Shown here one piece after another: positions 55,580-64,000 of a stretch of 64,000 nt of DNA. Source of the stretch: CAYQDB01 sp964416195 (GTDB lineage Bacteria; Zixibacteria; MSB-5A5; GN15; FEB-12); assembly GCA_964416195.1 (NCBI GenBank), contig CAYQDB010000003.1, forward strand, positions 124,001 to 188,000. Reading direction: 5' to 3'. The stretch's first letter is position 1. Every line of letters starts with the position of its first letter. The translations under genes and the position numbers were made by a program. Below the pieces are notes generated by a model, which ran no database searches, was not told the DNA's origin, and saw nothing but the letters and a program-made list of their open reading frames with translations.

Positions 55580-56284
55580 ATGACGAACGATCTGGCAGGA
55601 AATGTAATTGTAACTGAAGGCATAACCAAGGAATACTCCGACCACAGTGTGCCGGTCGAAGCCCTTCGCGGCATTGACCTCTCAATACAAAAAGGTGAGT
55701 TCACAGCGATTGTGGGTCCGTCGGGATCGGGGAAAACAACCTTCCTCAATGTCATTTCCGGTCTTGACAGCGTGACCAAAGGCAAGGTCTGGCTAAATAA
55801 TAAACTTCTATCGAACATGAGTTCTAAAGAGCTTTCCGACTTCCGCCGGGATAACATCGGGTTCATTTTCCAAGCCTACAACCTGATTCCCGTTTTGTCG
55901 GTCGAAGAGAATGTGGAGTATGTCATGCTCATTCAGGGAGTGCCCAAGCAGGAGCGGCATGCCAGGATCGAAAAGATTCTTGATGATCTAGGGCTGAGAG
56001 GATTTGCCGATCGCCTGCCGACCAAGCTTTCCGGGGGACAACAGCAACGTGTGGCTGTGGCGCGGGCGATCGTTTCCCGTCCGGCGCTGGTGCTGGCTGA
56101 TGAACCAACGGCCAACCTCGATTCCAAGACGGGCATCGAGCTTATTGAGATGATGCGCAGTCTCAACCAGACCAGCGGCGTGACGTTTGTCTTCTCTACC
56201 CATGATACCAAGATTATGGAACGAGCGCGGAGGTTGATCGTTCTCAAAGATGGACAGATAGAAAAAGATGAAAACCACGAGTGA
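55580..56284 (+). CDS. ABC transporter ATP-binding protein, LolD/MacB type
   Basis: The 234 aa are the ATPase for the two permeases before it. Walker A GPSGSGKTT (near 47-55), Q-loop FIFQAYNLIPVLSVEENV, signature LSGGQQQRVAVARA, Walker B LVLADEPTANLD, and H-loop STHD are intact. The AYNLIPVLS Q-loop is typical of the LolD/FtsE/MacB subfamily. ATG at 55580 is 11 bases after the permease stop. It is the last gene before a 273-base, repeat-containing gap. Confidence 0.95.
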   Translation: MTNDLAGNVIVTEGITKEYSDHSVPVEALRGIDLSIQKGEFTAIVGPSGSGKTTFLNVISGLDSVTKGKVWLNNKLLSNMSSKELSDFRRDNIGFIFQAYNLIPVLSVEENVEYVMLIQGVPKQERHARIEKILDDLGLRGFADRLPTKLSGGQQQRVAVARAIVSRPALVLADEPTANLDSKTGIELIEMMRSLNQTSGVTFVFSTHDTKIMERARRLIVLKDGQIEKDENHE

Positions 56285-56308
56285 CATGATTTTGGGGTTT
56301 TTCGTGCG

Positions 56309-56480
56309 CAGCGGACGTCCCCGTCCGCCGCATCTCAGATGGAGTCGGCGTACGAGGATGTACGCCGACCACGGAACATTCCACTCCGCTCAGGGTGGCT
56401 TAGTGTGCGGCCCGGTTGTAGGGCAGGAGTCCTTGACTCCTGCCAACCAGCGGCAGGTCTCAGGGAGACCTGCCTTACAA
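56309..56480. repeat. Chain of four hairpins, incl. GTAGGGCAGG double-hairpin element
   Basis: Four perfect or nearly perfect hairpins follow each other: CAGCGGACGTCCCCGTCCG (56309 onward, like 3545), GTCGGCGTAC-GAGGAT-GTACGCCGAC (56344-56369), GGCAGGAGTC-CTT-GACTCCTGCC (56422-56444) and GGCAGGTCTC-AGG-GAGACCTGCC (56452-56474). The last two sit in TTGTAGGG..TTACAA ends (56416-56480), as at 49893. They lie between the ATPase and the barrel gene. Confidence 0.8.
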
Positions 56481-56557
56481 GAATGTCGTTTTTTCAATTC
56501 AAAATCTTTATAATGGACGATACCGTAAAGGATGGACAGATAACGAGAGACTACCAC

Positions 56558-57835
56558 ATGAAACGCTGTTATTGCATAGTTCTGGCGTTTTTTCTACTCC
56601 TTGCTGTGTCAACTGCAGCTGTGACAGCCTCTGAACGGTTTATCATAAACGGGTACTACAAGAACTTCTCCGTCGCCTACGACCTCCCGGATTATGAATC
56701 TCCTCTTGCGCTGCCGGAGCAACCGACGGTGGGAGCAGTCAATAACAGGATACGGCTGAACGGGCGCTTCCGTTTTACTGGCTGGCTCGCCTTTGGTGCA
56801 GCCTATGATTTTGCTCCATGCGTTCAGGACCGACTGCTATTTGACAACGATCTATTTGTGCCCGGCATCAATTCTAACGACTACCGGGCTGCTGACCTGG
56901 ATGAGCGCCTTTACCCCGCACCAAACGACACCGTGGGCAGTTTTGCCGTGTTTCAAAATCTCGATCGTGCCTTCTTTACGGTCACAACACCACCGTTCGA
57001 CCTGTATATCGGCAGGCAGGCGATTGCGTGGGGGTATGCGCACGTCATTAATCCAACCGACGTTATTGTCCCCTATAACTACAGCGAGCTCGATACCGAG
57101 GATCGAATTGGCGTGGACGCTATTCGCCTTCGCGCGCCGATCGGTTTTATGGCAGAGATTGACGCCGGCTATGTCTTCGGGGATGACTTCAAGTTTTCCC
57201 AGAGCGCCTTCTTTGTGCGCAGCAAGCTCCGTGCTGCCCGGACTGACTTTTCAGTGTTGCTGATCGGTTTCAGAGAAAACCTGTTGGTAGGACTCGATCT
57301 CACTCGTGACATTGGCGGAGCCGGATTCTGGGCGGAAGGCGCTTATGTCTTCGTTAACGCTCTTGACGAAAACGATGCTGATGGAAGTACGGATTACTTC
57401 CGTGGGTCAGTCGGCTTCGACTACAGTTTCTGGGGCAACGCCTACGGATTTGTCGAATACCATTTTAATGGCGCGGGTTCCAATAACTCGGAAAACTATT
57501 TCGATAATCTGTCAACAACGGCCTACACTGAGGGCAGTGTCTACCTGATGGGCAAGCATTATCTCGCCCCTGGCGCATCATACCAGGTTACGCCTCTTTT
57601 AACTGCTACCTGCGAAGTGCTTGTTAACCTGTCGGACCCGTCGGTTTTCCTGGTGCCTAACCTTGAATACAATATCGCACAGGATATCTACCTTACTGCT
57701 GGCGCATACGTGGGTGTCGGTCGAAGAGCGGAACTTGTCAGTGGCCCTGGTTTTGTGTCGCATCGAATCAACTTTGGTTCGGAGTTTGGTAGTTATCCGG
57801 ATACTTACTACACTTCTTTTAGGATTTATTTCTAA
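56558..57835 (+). CDS. Outer-membrane beta-barrel protein associated with the LolA-like/ABC cluster
   Basis: A 425 aa protein from ATG 56558, with a signal peptide (CYCIVLAFFLLLAVSTAAVTA). The mature part is alternating beta strands ending in YTSFRIYF, a terminal aromatic as in outer-membrane barrels. DLYIGRQAIAWGYAHVINPTDV recalls the GRQ-WG-NPxD pattern of the DUF1302-like porin group, which is often beside LolA-like sorting proteins and transporters. An open frame back to 56339 runs through the hairpin chain and is not likely coding. Likely exit or target component of the export unit; role inferred. Confidence 0.7.
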   Translation: MKRCYCIVLAFFLLLAVSTAAVTASERFIINGYYKNFSVAYDLPDYESPLALPEQPTVGAVNNRIRLNGRFRFTGWLAFGAAYDFAPCVQDRLLFDNDLFVPGINSNDYRAADLDERLYPAPNDTVGSFAVFQNLDRAFFTVTTPPFDLYIGRQAIAWGYAHVINPTDVIVPYNYSELDTEDRIGVDAIRLRAPIGFMAEIDAGYVFGDDFKFSQSAFFVRSKLRAARTDFSVLLIGFRENLLVGLDLTRDIGGAGFWAEGAYVFVNALDENDADGSTDYFRGSVGFDYSFWGNAYGFVEYHFNGAGSNNSENYFDNLSTTAYTEGSVYLMGKHYLAPGASYQVTPLLTATCEVLVNLSDPSVFLVPNLEYNIAQDIYLTAGAYVGVGRRAELVSGPGFVSHRINFGSEFGSYPDTYYTSFRIYF

Positions 57836-57916
57836 CTGTGAGACAGCTCTGAGGCGATTTTGCCAACTGTTAATAATGTCAGAAGCACGGGGGCTTCTAC
57901 TTCTCAACTCTGCTAT

Positions 57917-57944
57917 TTGACAGATTCTCCAAGGTCGATATATT
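57917..57944 (+). promoter_or_regulatory. Strong sigma-70-like promoter
   Basis: TTGACA (57917-57922), 16-base spacer, TATATT (57939-57944). It lies 40 bases before the ATG of the receiver/PEP-synthase-N gene, giving a short leader. Confidence 0.75.
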
Positions 57945-57984
57945 ACTAATACGGTTGATCTATAGATTAAGGAAAACTAAGGCG

Positions 57985-60948
57985 ATGGACTTCGAGCTGG
58001 AACTGACCAGATTTGAATCGAAATTCCTGAAGTTTGACTCGCTGATGCAGTTCCGAGTCAAGCACATCCTACTTGTATCAAGTCTATACGACTCGTTTGT
58101 ACTGGAGGAGGACGGCCAACTCACCGACCTCATCTACAATGAATACATGGAGCTAAATCTGACAGTTACCCCTCACGTTAAAAGGGCAACCAATGCTGAA
58201 GAGGCCCTCCAGATTCTAAAGACGCAGAATATTGATCTGATCATAATCTTCAAACGGGTCGCCGACATCGATGTCTCGGCCTTCGGTCGGACCGTTAAGG
58301 AAATAAGACCGGATGTTCCCGTTATTCTGCTGGCTTACGGTGAGCAGGACCTGGCAGTTATGTCGGAGCCGGGGTTCACTTCAGCAATCGACCGGGTATT
58401 CATGTGGACCGGAGACGTCAAGCTATTCCTTTCAATTATTAAGCTGGTAGAGGACCGGCTTAACATCGATCATGACACCAAACTGGTGGGAGTGCGAGTC
58501 ATCATCATCGTTGAGGACTCCGTAAAGTTTTACTCTTCGTTCCTGCCACTCCTTTACACAGAAATCATGCGACAAACACAGGGATTGCTAGCTGAGGGCT
58601 TGAACCTTACAGATAAACTCTTGCGGATGCGGGCGCGACCGAAAATCCTATTGGCTCACAACTACGAAGAAGGTTGGCGGCTGTTGGACTGCTACCGAAA
58701 ATTTCTGCTGGGCCTGATTTCTGATTTTCGTTTTCCAAGAGACGGCAAAATAGACGATGAGGCCGGCTCGAAGCTGACGCAACGCATCAGGGCAAAGATA
58801 ACAGACCTCCCCATCGTGATGCAATCGTCGGATAAGAGCAACGCGAAGATAGCCCGCGCAAACAGTTGCGGGTTTCTTTGGAAGATGTCGCCAACTCTCA
58901 ACCTCGACCTGCATGATTTTGTCAAGGAGTACTTCGGGTTTGGCGACTTTGTTTTCAAAGCTCCCAACGGCACACCAGTCGCCACCGCCTCCGACTTCCC
59001 ATCAATGGAGAAGTGCTTGGCTGAGGTTGACGATTATTCCCTGGTCTATCACGCCAGCCGGAATCACTTTTCCAACTGGCTGATGGCTCGAACAGAGTTT
59101 GATCTTGCCGCCCGGATTCGTCCTAGAAAGGTTTCAGAATTCAAGGATACTGCTGCTCTCAGACAGTACCTGATAGATACTCTCAGGAGTTTTCGCCACG
59201 AAAAGCAGCGGGGTGTAATCACTGATTTTTCTCGCCGTCGATTTGATCTGCAGAGCGACTTTGTTCGAATCGGCTCCGGGTCGCTGGGCGGAAAGGGCCG
59301 TGGCTTGGCTTTTATTAATGCTCTCCTGACCAAGTACAAAATACATGAGCGTTTTGAAGGGGTACGGATTGCCGTTCCCTCGTCAGTAATCGTCGGCACC
59401 GATGTCTTTGACAGCTTCATTGAGAAGAATAACCTTCTGGCAAGCGCTTTGCGCAATCACCCTAATGAAGCTCTGGCTAAAGTTTTTTTGAAAGCAGCGC
59501 TTCCACGAGACATCGTCAACAATCTGAAGACTTTGCTTGATGTCGTGGACTACCCTCTGGCCGTGAGATCCTCATCGCTGCTCGAAGACTCGCGCTTCGA
59601 ACCGTTTGCTGGCATTTACGATACACATATGCTGGTAAACAATCATTCCAACAAGGAGGTCAGACTACAACAGTTGAAAGCGGCAATAAAGACCGTTTTC
59701 GCATCCACCTTTTTCAGGAAGGCCAAACGCTACCACAAGGCTGTCGGAAACCGCGTCGAGGATGAAAAGATGGCCGTGATAATTCAGCGAGCCGTCGGCA
59801 GCCACCACGGCAATACCTTCTATCCCAGTATTTCAGGAGTGGCTCTGTCATATAACTATTACTCAATTGATGGGGTCAGGCCGGAGGACGGAGTCGTCTA
59901 TGTGGCCCTTGGTCTTGGCAAGACTATTGTAGAAGGAATGAACTGCCTCCGCTTTTGTCCCAGCTATCCCAACAAGCTCCCGCAATTTGCCACTATCAAT
60001 GACATGCTCGACAATTCACAAAAGGAGTTCTTTGCGATCGACATGAGTGATCCGGGTGTATTCCCTGAGCCAGGCGGGGAGAAAGGATTAATCAGGCTCC
60101 CTGCTTCCCGGGCGGAGGAGGATGGTACTCTCTTTCCTCTCTGTTCCACTTATTCTCCTGACAACGACCGTGTGTACACCGGATCAAGTCGGCAAGGAAT
60201 TCGCATTATTACTTTCGCTCCTGTTCTCAAATCGGGCTTGTTTCCTCTGGCCGACATTGTCCAGTATCTCCTTCGCCTTGGCAGCCTGGGGCTGAACTGC
60301 CCGGTGGAAATAGAGTTTGCTGTTAATCTTGATCCGGTCGGTGGTAAGGCCAAGGAGTTTGCTTTCCTGCAGATCCGTCCCATGATCAGAGATGTCCGTT
60401 TTGAGACGGTGTCGGTTGAAGATGTAGATGATTCATGGCTTTTAAGTAAAAGTGAAAAAGCACTGGGGAACATGCGTGATAATTCCGTACGCGACATCAT
60501 TGTTGTGCCGCCGGAGACGTTCGACCGTTCTAAAACAGTTGAGATTGCCGATCAAATTGGGAAGTTCAACAGAAGCTTCCTGAGTGCCGGCAAGCCGTAT
60601 CTGCTCATAGGTCCCGGGCGCTGGGGCACTCGCGAGAGGTGGCTGGGGATACCGGTCACATGGGACCAGATCTCATTTGCCAGAGTAATTGTGGAGGCAG
60701 CCTATGGGGATTTCTGTCCTGATCCTTCTTTTGGCACTCACTTTTTCCACAACCTTACCTTATTACAACTGGGGTATTTCACCGTCAATCCGGCTGCAGA
60801 CAACGGCTTCATCGACTGGAACTGGTTGCTGAGACAGCCTGTCGTGAACGAGACGAGTCATCTCAAGCATATTGCGCTGCCAGAACCAATCGAAATTCGC
60901 ATTGACGGACGCAGTGGGAAAGGGGTAATTCTTAAGAAACAACGCTAG
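57985..60948 (+). CDS. Large protein with receiver-like domains and PEP synthase/PPDK N-terminal (ATP-grasp) domain
   Basis: A 987 aa cytosolic protein. Residues ~20-170 look like a worn response-regulator receiver (KHILLVSSLYDSFVLEEDG, no clear phospho-Asp). Residues ~175-340 look like a second one (VIIIVEDSVKFY, D247 in LISDFRFPRDG, MQSSDKS). Residues ~430-850 carry the PEP-synthase/pyruvate-phosphate-dikinase nucleotide-binding domain: SLGGKGRGLAF (433-443), R528 in VRSSSLLEDSRFEPFAGIYDT, and ALGLGKTIVEG. No phosphohistidine (TSHAA-type) or PEP barrel domain follows, so normal PEP synthesis is not expected. The end (GPGRWGTRERWLGIPVTW) is peculiar. The family occurs in several FCB and delta groups; function unknown. 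Confidence 0.8.
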   Translation: MDFELELTRFESKFLKFDSLMQFRVKHILLVSSLYDSFVLEEDGQLTDLIYNEYMELNLTVTPHVKRATNAEEALQILKTQNIDLIIIFKRVADIDVSAFGRTVKEIRPDVPVILLAYGEQDLAVMSEPGFTSAIDRVFMWTGDVKLFLSIIKLVEDRLNIDHDTKLVGVRVIIIVEDSVKFYSSFLPLLYTEIMRQTQGLLAEGLNLTDKLLRMRARPKILLAHNYEEGWRLLDCYRKFLLGLISDFRFPRDGKIDDEAGSKLTQRIRAKITDLPIVMQSSDKSNAKIARANSCGFLWKMSPTLNLDLHDFVKEYFGFGDFVFKAPNGTPVATASDFPSMEKCLAEVDDYSLVYHASRNHFSNWLMARTEFDLAARIRPRKVSEFKDTAALRQYLIDTLRSFRHEKQRGVITDFSRRRFDLQSDFVRIGSGSLGGKGRGLAFINALLTKYKIHERFEGVRIAVPSSVIVGTDVFDSFIEKNNLLASALRNHPNEALAKVFLKAALPRDIVNNLKTLLDVVDYPLAVRSSSLLEDSRFEPFAGIYDTHMLVNNHSNKEVRLQQLKAAIKTVFASTFFRKAKRYHKAVGNRVEDEKMAVIIQRAVGSHHGNTFYPSISGVALSYNYYSIDGVRPEDGVVYVALGLGKTIVEGMNCLRFCPSYPNKLPQFATINDMLDNSQKEFFAIDMSDPGVFPEPGGEKGLIRLPASRAEEDGTLFPLCSTYSPDNDRVYTGSSRQGIRIITFAPVLKSGLFPLADIVQYLLRLGSLGLNCPVEIEFAVNLDPVGGKAKEFAFLQIRPMIRDVRFETVSVEDVDDSWLLSKSEKALGNMRDNSVRDIIVVPPETFDRSKTVEIADQIGKFNRSFLSAGKPYLLIGPGRWGTRERWLGIPVTWDQISFARVIVEAAYGDFCPDPSFGTHFFHNLTLLQLGYFTVNPAADNGFIDWNWLLRQPVVNETSHLKHIALPEPIEIRIDGRSGKGVILKKQR

Positions 60949-61052
60949 CCACCGGCAGGGCAGGAAACATATTCAGTCATCGGTAACCGAATTTCAGACG
61001 TAGTGCAACTGATGTCTGGTGGCAACAAACGATGGGAGGAGTAAGGCGAATC

Positions 61053-63206
61053 TCAGAAGCGGGTGCGGTCGCTGGCTGTGTCTTCAGACATGGGTTCCGT
61101 TTTTCGCGATGAATTGGATAGAGCCCCTCCCTTTGCCGGATGCTGGTGGCAGGTTGTCGTCGGCCGGTTATCCTCGGTGAAGACCTCGTTGTGAACGTTT
61201 ACGCAGCGCTCGGTGGCAAGCTCGCCCGATTCCAGACAGACGTCAAGATGTACAATACCATCGGGTTCTTCAAAATCCATTACGGGTAGCGAGTCATGGG
61301 CCTTAATCATGAATTCCGTCCAGACAGGTACACCGTTTTTGGCGCCGTCCTGGTTTTTTCCCAGCGAGGTCTTATCGTCAAAACCGACCCACGCGCCGGC
61401 GGTAATTTGTGGGGTGAAACCGATAAACCAGTTATCACAGAAGTTGTCGGAGGTACCGGTCTTGCCGCCAGCCGGACGGGTGAAGCCCATCCAACGTGTC
61501 CGACGGCCGGTGCCGTTATCGACCACCGAGCGCAACATATCAACCATAATGTAGGCTGTCTTCGCCGAAAGCACTTCCTCTTTCTCGATGGCAGTGTTGT
61601 CTTCGAGTACACGCCCATAGCGGTCAACAATCTTGTGAATTGAACGATAAGCAACGTGAATACCTTTGTTGGGGAAAGTGGAAAACGCTGACACTAACTC
61701 CAGCAGTTTCACCTCGCTGACACCTATGGCCAGCGATGGGACTTCTGCCAGAGGAGTCGTTATCCCCATTCGCCGAGTATAGAAAATGGCCTGCGGAGGG
61801 TGGATCTTCAGCAGCAGGCGTATCGCCACCAGGTTCCTCGACAGGCGCAATGCATCCCGCAGGGTAATCGGTCCCATGAACTTATCGTCAAAGTTGTGCG
61901 GTCTCCATTGCTTGGCTCCGGGGATGTCGAGAACGATCGGATTGTCATCAACAATATCGGTAGTACGGAAGCCGTTATCAATGCAGGCCGTATAAACGAA
62001 TGGCTTGAAGGCCGAGCCGGGTTGCCGCAGCGCTTGAACTGAGCGATTGAACTTGGTCTCTTCAAATGATCTACCGCCCACCATAGCCAGCACGTCGCCA
62101 TTGGCGTTGTCGATAGCTACAAAGGCGCCCTGAATTTTTTTGTAAACTCGAATGGAATCGCCGTGTTCATCAACAGTGTCAGGAAGAACCTCAGTGTAGT
62201 GCTTGTTCGTGATACTATAATTACGCTCGGTACGAGCGCGCAACGAGTCGACTTTATGTCTGACCGCTTCTTCAGCAGCCTTCTGCAATCCCGCATCGAG
62301 CGATGTGAACACCCGCAATCCCCCTGAGTAGAGTACATTCTCGCCGTATCTATCAAGAATGTACTGCCGAACCCACTCAGTGAAGTAGGGGGCTGTCCCG
62401 ACCTTTTCCTCGGGAGGCGAGATCGCCAACGGTTCATGCTGAAGGGAATCATATTCATCCCTCGCAAGGCCACCTGAGCTATAGTAGGAATACAGAACAC
62501 GGTCACGGGCCCGGCGACACTTATCGGGGTTCGTGAATGGAGAATTGATGTTGGGCGCTTTTAATACTCCAACAAGGATAGCGCAGTCATCGATATTGAG
62601 CTCCCCGACCGATTTCGAGAAAAAGGCATGGGCCGCCGCCGCGATACCGTAAGCACCGCGGCCGAAATAGTACTGGTTGAGGTACATCTCGAGGATTTCT
62701 TCTTTGGAATAGGTCCGCTCCAGCTTGATGGCCGTCAGCGCCTCTTTTATTTTCCTCTCGAAGGTCCGCTTCCTGGTCAGAAAGAGCATACGAGCGAGCT
62801 GCTGGGTTATGGTTGAGGCGCCAGCGGCTTTCTCCCATTTCAGCACGTTGGAAACGGCAACGATGAAAACACGACGGACATTTATACCCCAGTGGTCGTA
62901 GAATTCACGGTCTTCCGAGGCCAGCAGCATACTAACTAAGTGGGGGGGGAGGTCCCGATAGGGGGTCAGGACACGGTTCTCACTGAAGAACTCCTTGAGC
63001 AGAATACCGTTGCGATCGTATACCTTGGTCTTAAGACTTGGCTCAATGTTGTGAAGCTGCTCAAACGAAGGCAGCTCCGACTGGTACACCATGTAGGTTC
63101 TGTAACCAACAACAAGAGTAAGTATGAAGCAGACAATGACCAGGACAATAACAGAGTTTCTTAGCCGGTGTCTTCTGTAACGTCTTTGGTCCACTGAAAT
63201 TGCCAT
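61053..63206 (-). CDS. Penicillin-binding protein 1A-type bifunctional murein synthase
   Basis: The 717 aa anchor in the inner membrane (VIVLVIVCFILTLVVGYRTY). The GT51 transglycosylase domain has catalytic Glu98 in ASEDREFYDHWGI, GASTITQQLARMLFL, and RKIKEALTAIKLERTYSKEEILEMYLNQ. The transpeptidase domain has S398xxK401 in RQPGSAFKPF, S456-R457-N458, and K582-T583-G584. Both activities look intact. The C-terminal tail is short and polar (KTEPMSEDTASDRTRF). It makes glycan chains and crosslinks. It is convergent with the gene before it and divergent from tyrS. Confidence 0.95.
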   Translation of the reverse strand: MAISVDQRRYRRHRLRNSVIVLVIVCFILTLVVGYRTYMVYQSELPSFEQLHNIEPSLKTKVYDRNGILLKEFFSENRVLTPYRDLPPHLVSMLLASEDREFYDHWGINVRRVFIVAVSNVLKWEKAAGASTITQQLARMLFLTRKRTFERKIKEALTAIKLERTYSKEEILEMYLNQYYFGRGAYGIAAAAHAFFSKSVGELNIDDCAILVGVLKAPNINSPFTNPDKCRRARDRVLYSYYSSGGLARDEYDSLQHEPLAISPPEEKVGTAPYFTEWVRQYILDRYGENVLYSGGLRVFTSLDAGLQKAAEEAVRHKVDSLRARTERNYSITNKHYTEVLPDTVDEHGDSIRVYKKIQGAFVAIDNANGDVLAMVGGRSFEETKFNRSVQALRQPGSAFKPFVYTACIDNGFRTTDIVDDNPIVLDIPGAKQWRPHNFDDKFMGPITLRDALRLSRNLVAIRLLLKIHPPQAIFYTRRMGITTPLAEVPSLAIGVSEVKLLELVSAFSTFPNKGIHVAYRSIHKIVDRYGRVLEDNTAIEKEEVLSAKTAYIMVDMLRSVVDNGTGRRTRWMGFTRPAGGKTGTSDNFCDNWFIGFTPQITAGAWVGFDDKTSLGKNQDGAKNGVPVWTEFMIKAHDSLPVMDFEEPDGIVHLDVCLESGELATERCVNVHNEVFTEDNRPTTTCHQHPAKGGALSNSSRKTEPMSEDTASDRTRF

Positions 63207-63372
63207 AAATCAAATTTTGCCGCCGTACAGGTGCCAAGTCAACTTAAAATAGACAGATAGGCTGTATGGTTGCTTTTTGACCGTTTTCATACTAACATAC
63301 ACTCTGCCTTATGGAGGTTGTGTATGTCAACCTTTGCATGTTATATGACGATACCTCAATAAAGATGCACAG

Positions 63373-64000
63373 ATGGAGAGGAAATTGAAAGCAGAATTGA
63401 ACAGCAGTCGGTTGAATACTGAGTTCGAGCGCCAGTGGGGAATCATTGCACGGGGGGCTGTTGATCTCCTTCCGGAGGGCAAGTTCGAAGAGCTGGTTGA
63501 AAGGTCAATCAATGAAAACGTCCCCCTGCGGGTAAAACAGGGCTTTGATCCAACCGCCCCGGATATTCATCTTGGGCACACTATTGGGATACGTAAGCTG
63601 AAGCAATTCCAGGAGTTGGGGCACAAAATTGTCCTAATCATCGGTGATTATACAGCCATGATAGGCGACCCGTCAGGTGAGTCGGCGACCCGGCCACAGC
63701 TTGAGTACGACAAGATCATGAAAAATGCCGAGACCTACCAGTCGCAGTTCTTCAAAATCCTGGATAAGTCGAAGACTGAGGTACACTTCAACGGGGAATG
63801 GTTCAAGCAAATGAGCTTTGCCGACATCATGAACCTGGCCACCAAATTCACAGTCGCCCGACTGCTGGAACGAGACGACTTTGATATCCGCATACGACGG
63901 GGAATACCGATTTCGGTACATGAACTGTTCTATCCGTTGATGCAGGCTTATGACTCCGTGGCCATCAAGGCCAATGTTGAAATCGGGGCCACCGAACAGA
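63373..64000 (+). CDS. tyrS: Tyrosyl-tRNA synthetase, N-terminal part (runs off the window)
   Basis: The frame is open from ATG 63373 to the window end, 209 codons. It shows class I synthetase features: HIGH-type HLGHT in FDPTAPDIHLGHTIGIRKLKQF, IIGDYTAMIGDPSG, LEYDKIMKNAETYQSQFFKILD, ISVHELFYPLMQAYDSV and NVEIGATEQ. These agree with the TyrZ-type bacterial TyrRS. The KMSKS part is beyond the edge. An in-frame stop at 63346 fixes the upstream limit. No T-box-like leader was identified. Confidence 0.93.
   Translation, partial: MERKLKAELNSSRLNTEFERQWGIIARGAVDLLPEGKFEELVERSINENVPLRVKQGFDPTAPDIHLGHTIGIRKLKQFQELGHKIVLIIGDYTAMIGDPSGESATRPQLEYDKIMKNAETYQSQFFKILDKSKTEVHFNGEWFKQMSFADIMNLATKFTVARLLERDDFDIRIRRGIPISVHELFYPLMQAYDSVAIKANVEIGATEQ

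Noticed and set aside
55138..55866. 242-codon minus-strand frame across the ABC permease and ATPase
   Set aside because: Both plus-strand genes have complete motifs and ribosome sites here.
56339..56557. Upstream extension of the barrel gene
   Set aside because: The frame runs through four palindromic hairpins and would place the signal peptide internally; ATG 56558 is preferred.
63311..63388. Possible 25-codon leader peptide (two or more Tyr) overlapping the tyrS start
   Set aside because: No ribosome site, and no terminator/antiterminator pair was visible, so attenuation is not supported.

Overview
The window looks like chromosome of a Gram-negative (diderm), FCB-superphylum bacterium, most like the candidate phyla around Zixibacteria, KSB1 or Latescibacteria. 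The reasons are an outer-membrane LptD, a BamD-like lipoprotein, two LolA-type proteins, several outer-membrane barrels, one large secreted protein ending in a YPNPFNP-type (type IX-like) sorting domain, and another ending in a type I dockerin pair. No rRNA, tRNA, CRISPR array, complete insertion sequence or prophage was seen. The phylum call is inference from gene style, not a computed placement.

Layout. 1-5805: shikimate operon aroF-aroA-aroE-(repeat-filled gap)-aroK-aroB-aroQ, lacking only aroC. 5810-12205: a lipoprotein metallopeptidase, an outer-membrane barrel on the minus strand, a MATE exporter, a fumarylacetoacetase-family hydrolase and an AlaX-type tRNA-editing protein. 12198-26542: mostly envelope and housekeeping genes in tight, often overlapping order: lptD, HU, ftsK-lolA (as in E. 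coli), rimO, a lytic transglycosylase, a toroid-repeat protein, bamD, nadD, polA. 26776-35545: an ATP-grasp ligase fused to what looks like a degenerate M20 peptidase, coaE, a fused transketolase, a divergent aminotransferase and ornithine cyclodeaminase/alanine dehydrogenase pair, and a lone HEPN-like protein. 35709-39762: a murein-peptide cluster (NlpC/P60 peptidase, dipeptide epimerase, amidase, small membrane protein). 40025-48180: a thermonuclease, a short TrmH-type rRNA methyltransferase, then two secreted modular proteins with a signal-peptide remnant between them. 48362-51844: two sodium-type symporters on the minus strand. 52331-57835: a LolA-like protein, two FtsX/LolCE-type permeases, a LolD/MacB-type ATPase and a barrel, which together form a plausible lipid or lipoprotein export unit. 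57985-64000: a large receiver plus PEP-synthase-N-domain protein, PBP1A on the minus strand, and the start of tyrS.

The genes connect around the envelope: LPS transport (lptD), lipoprotein trafficking (lolA and the ABC cluster), barrel assembly (bamD), murein synthesis (PBP1A) and murein turnover (transglycosylase, amidase, NlpC, epimerase). The gaps carry several families of short palindromic repeats that recur many kilobases apart. Good sigma-70-like promoters (TTGACA with TATATT-like -10 boxes) are visible in front of several genes. The strongest unusual items are the ATP-grasp/M20 fusion, the receiver/PEP-synthase-N protein, the ABC export cluster, and an EPSP synthase carrying the class II sequence signatures.
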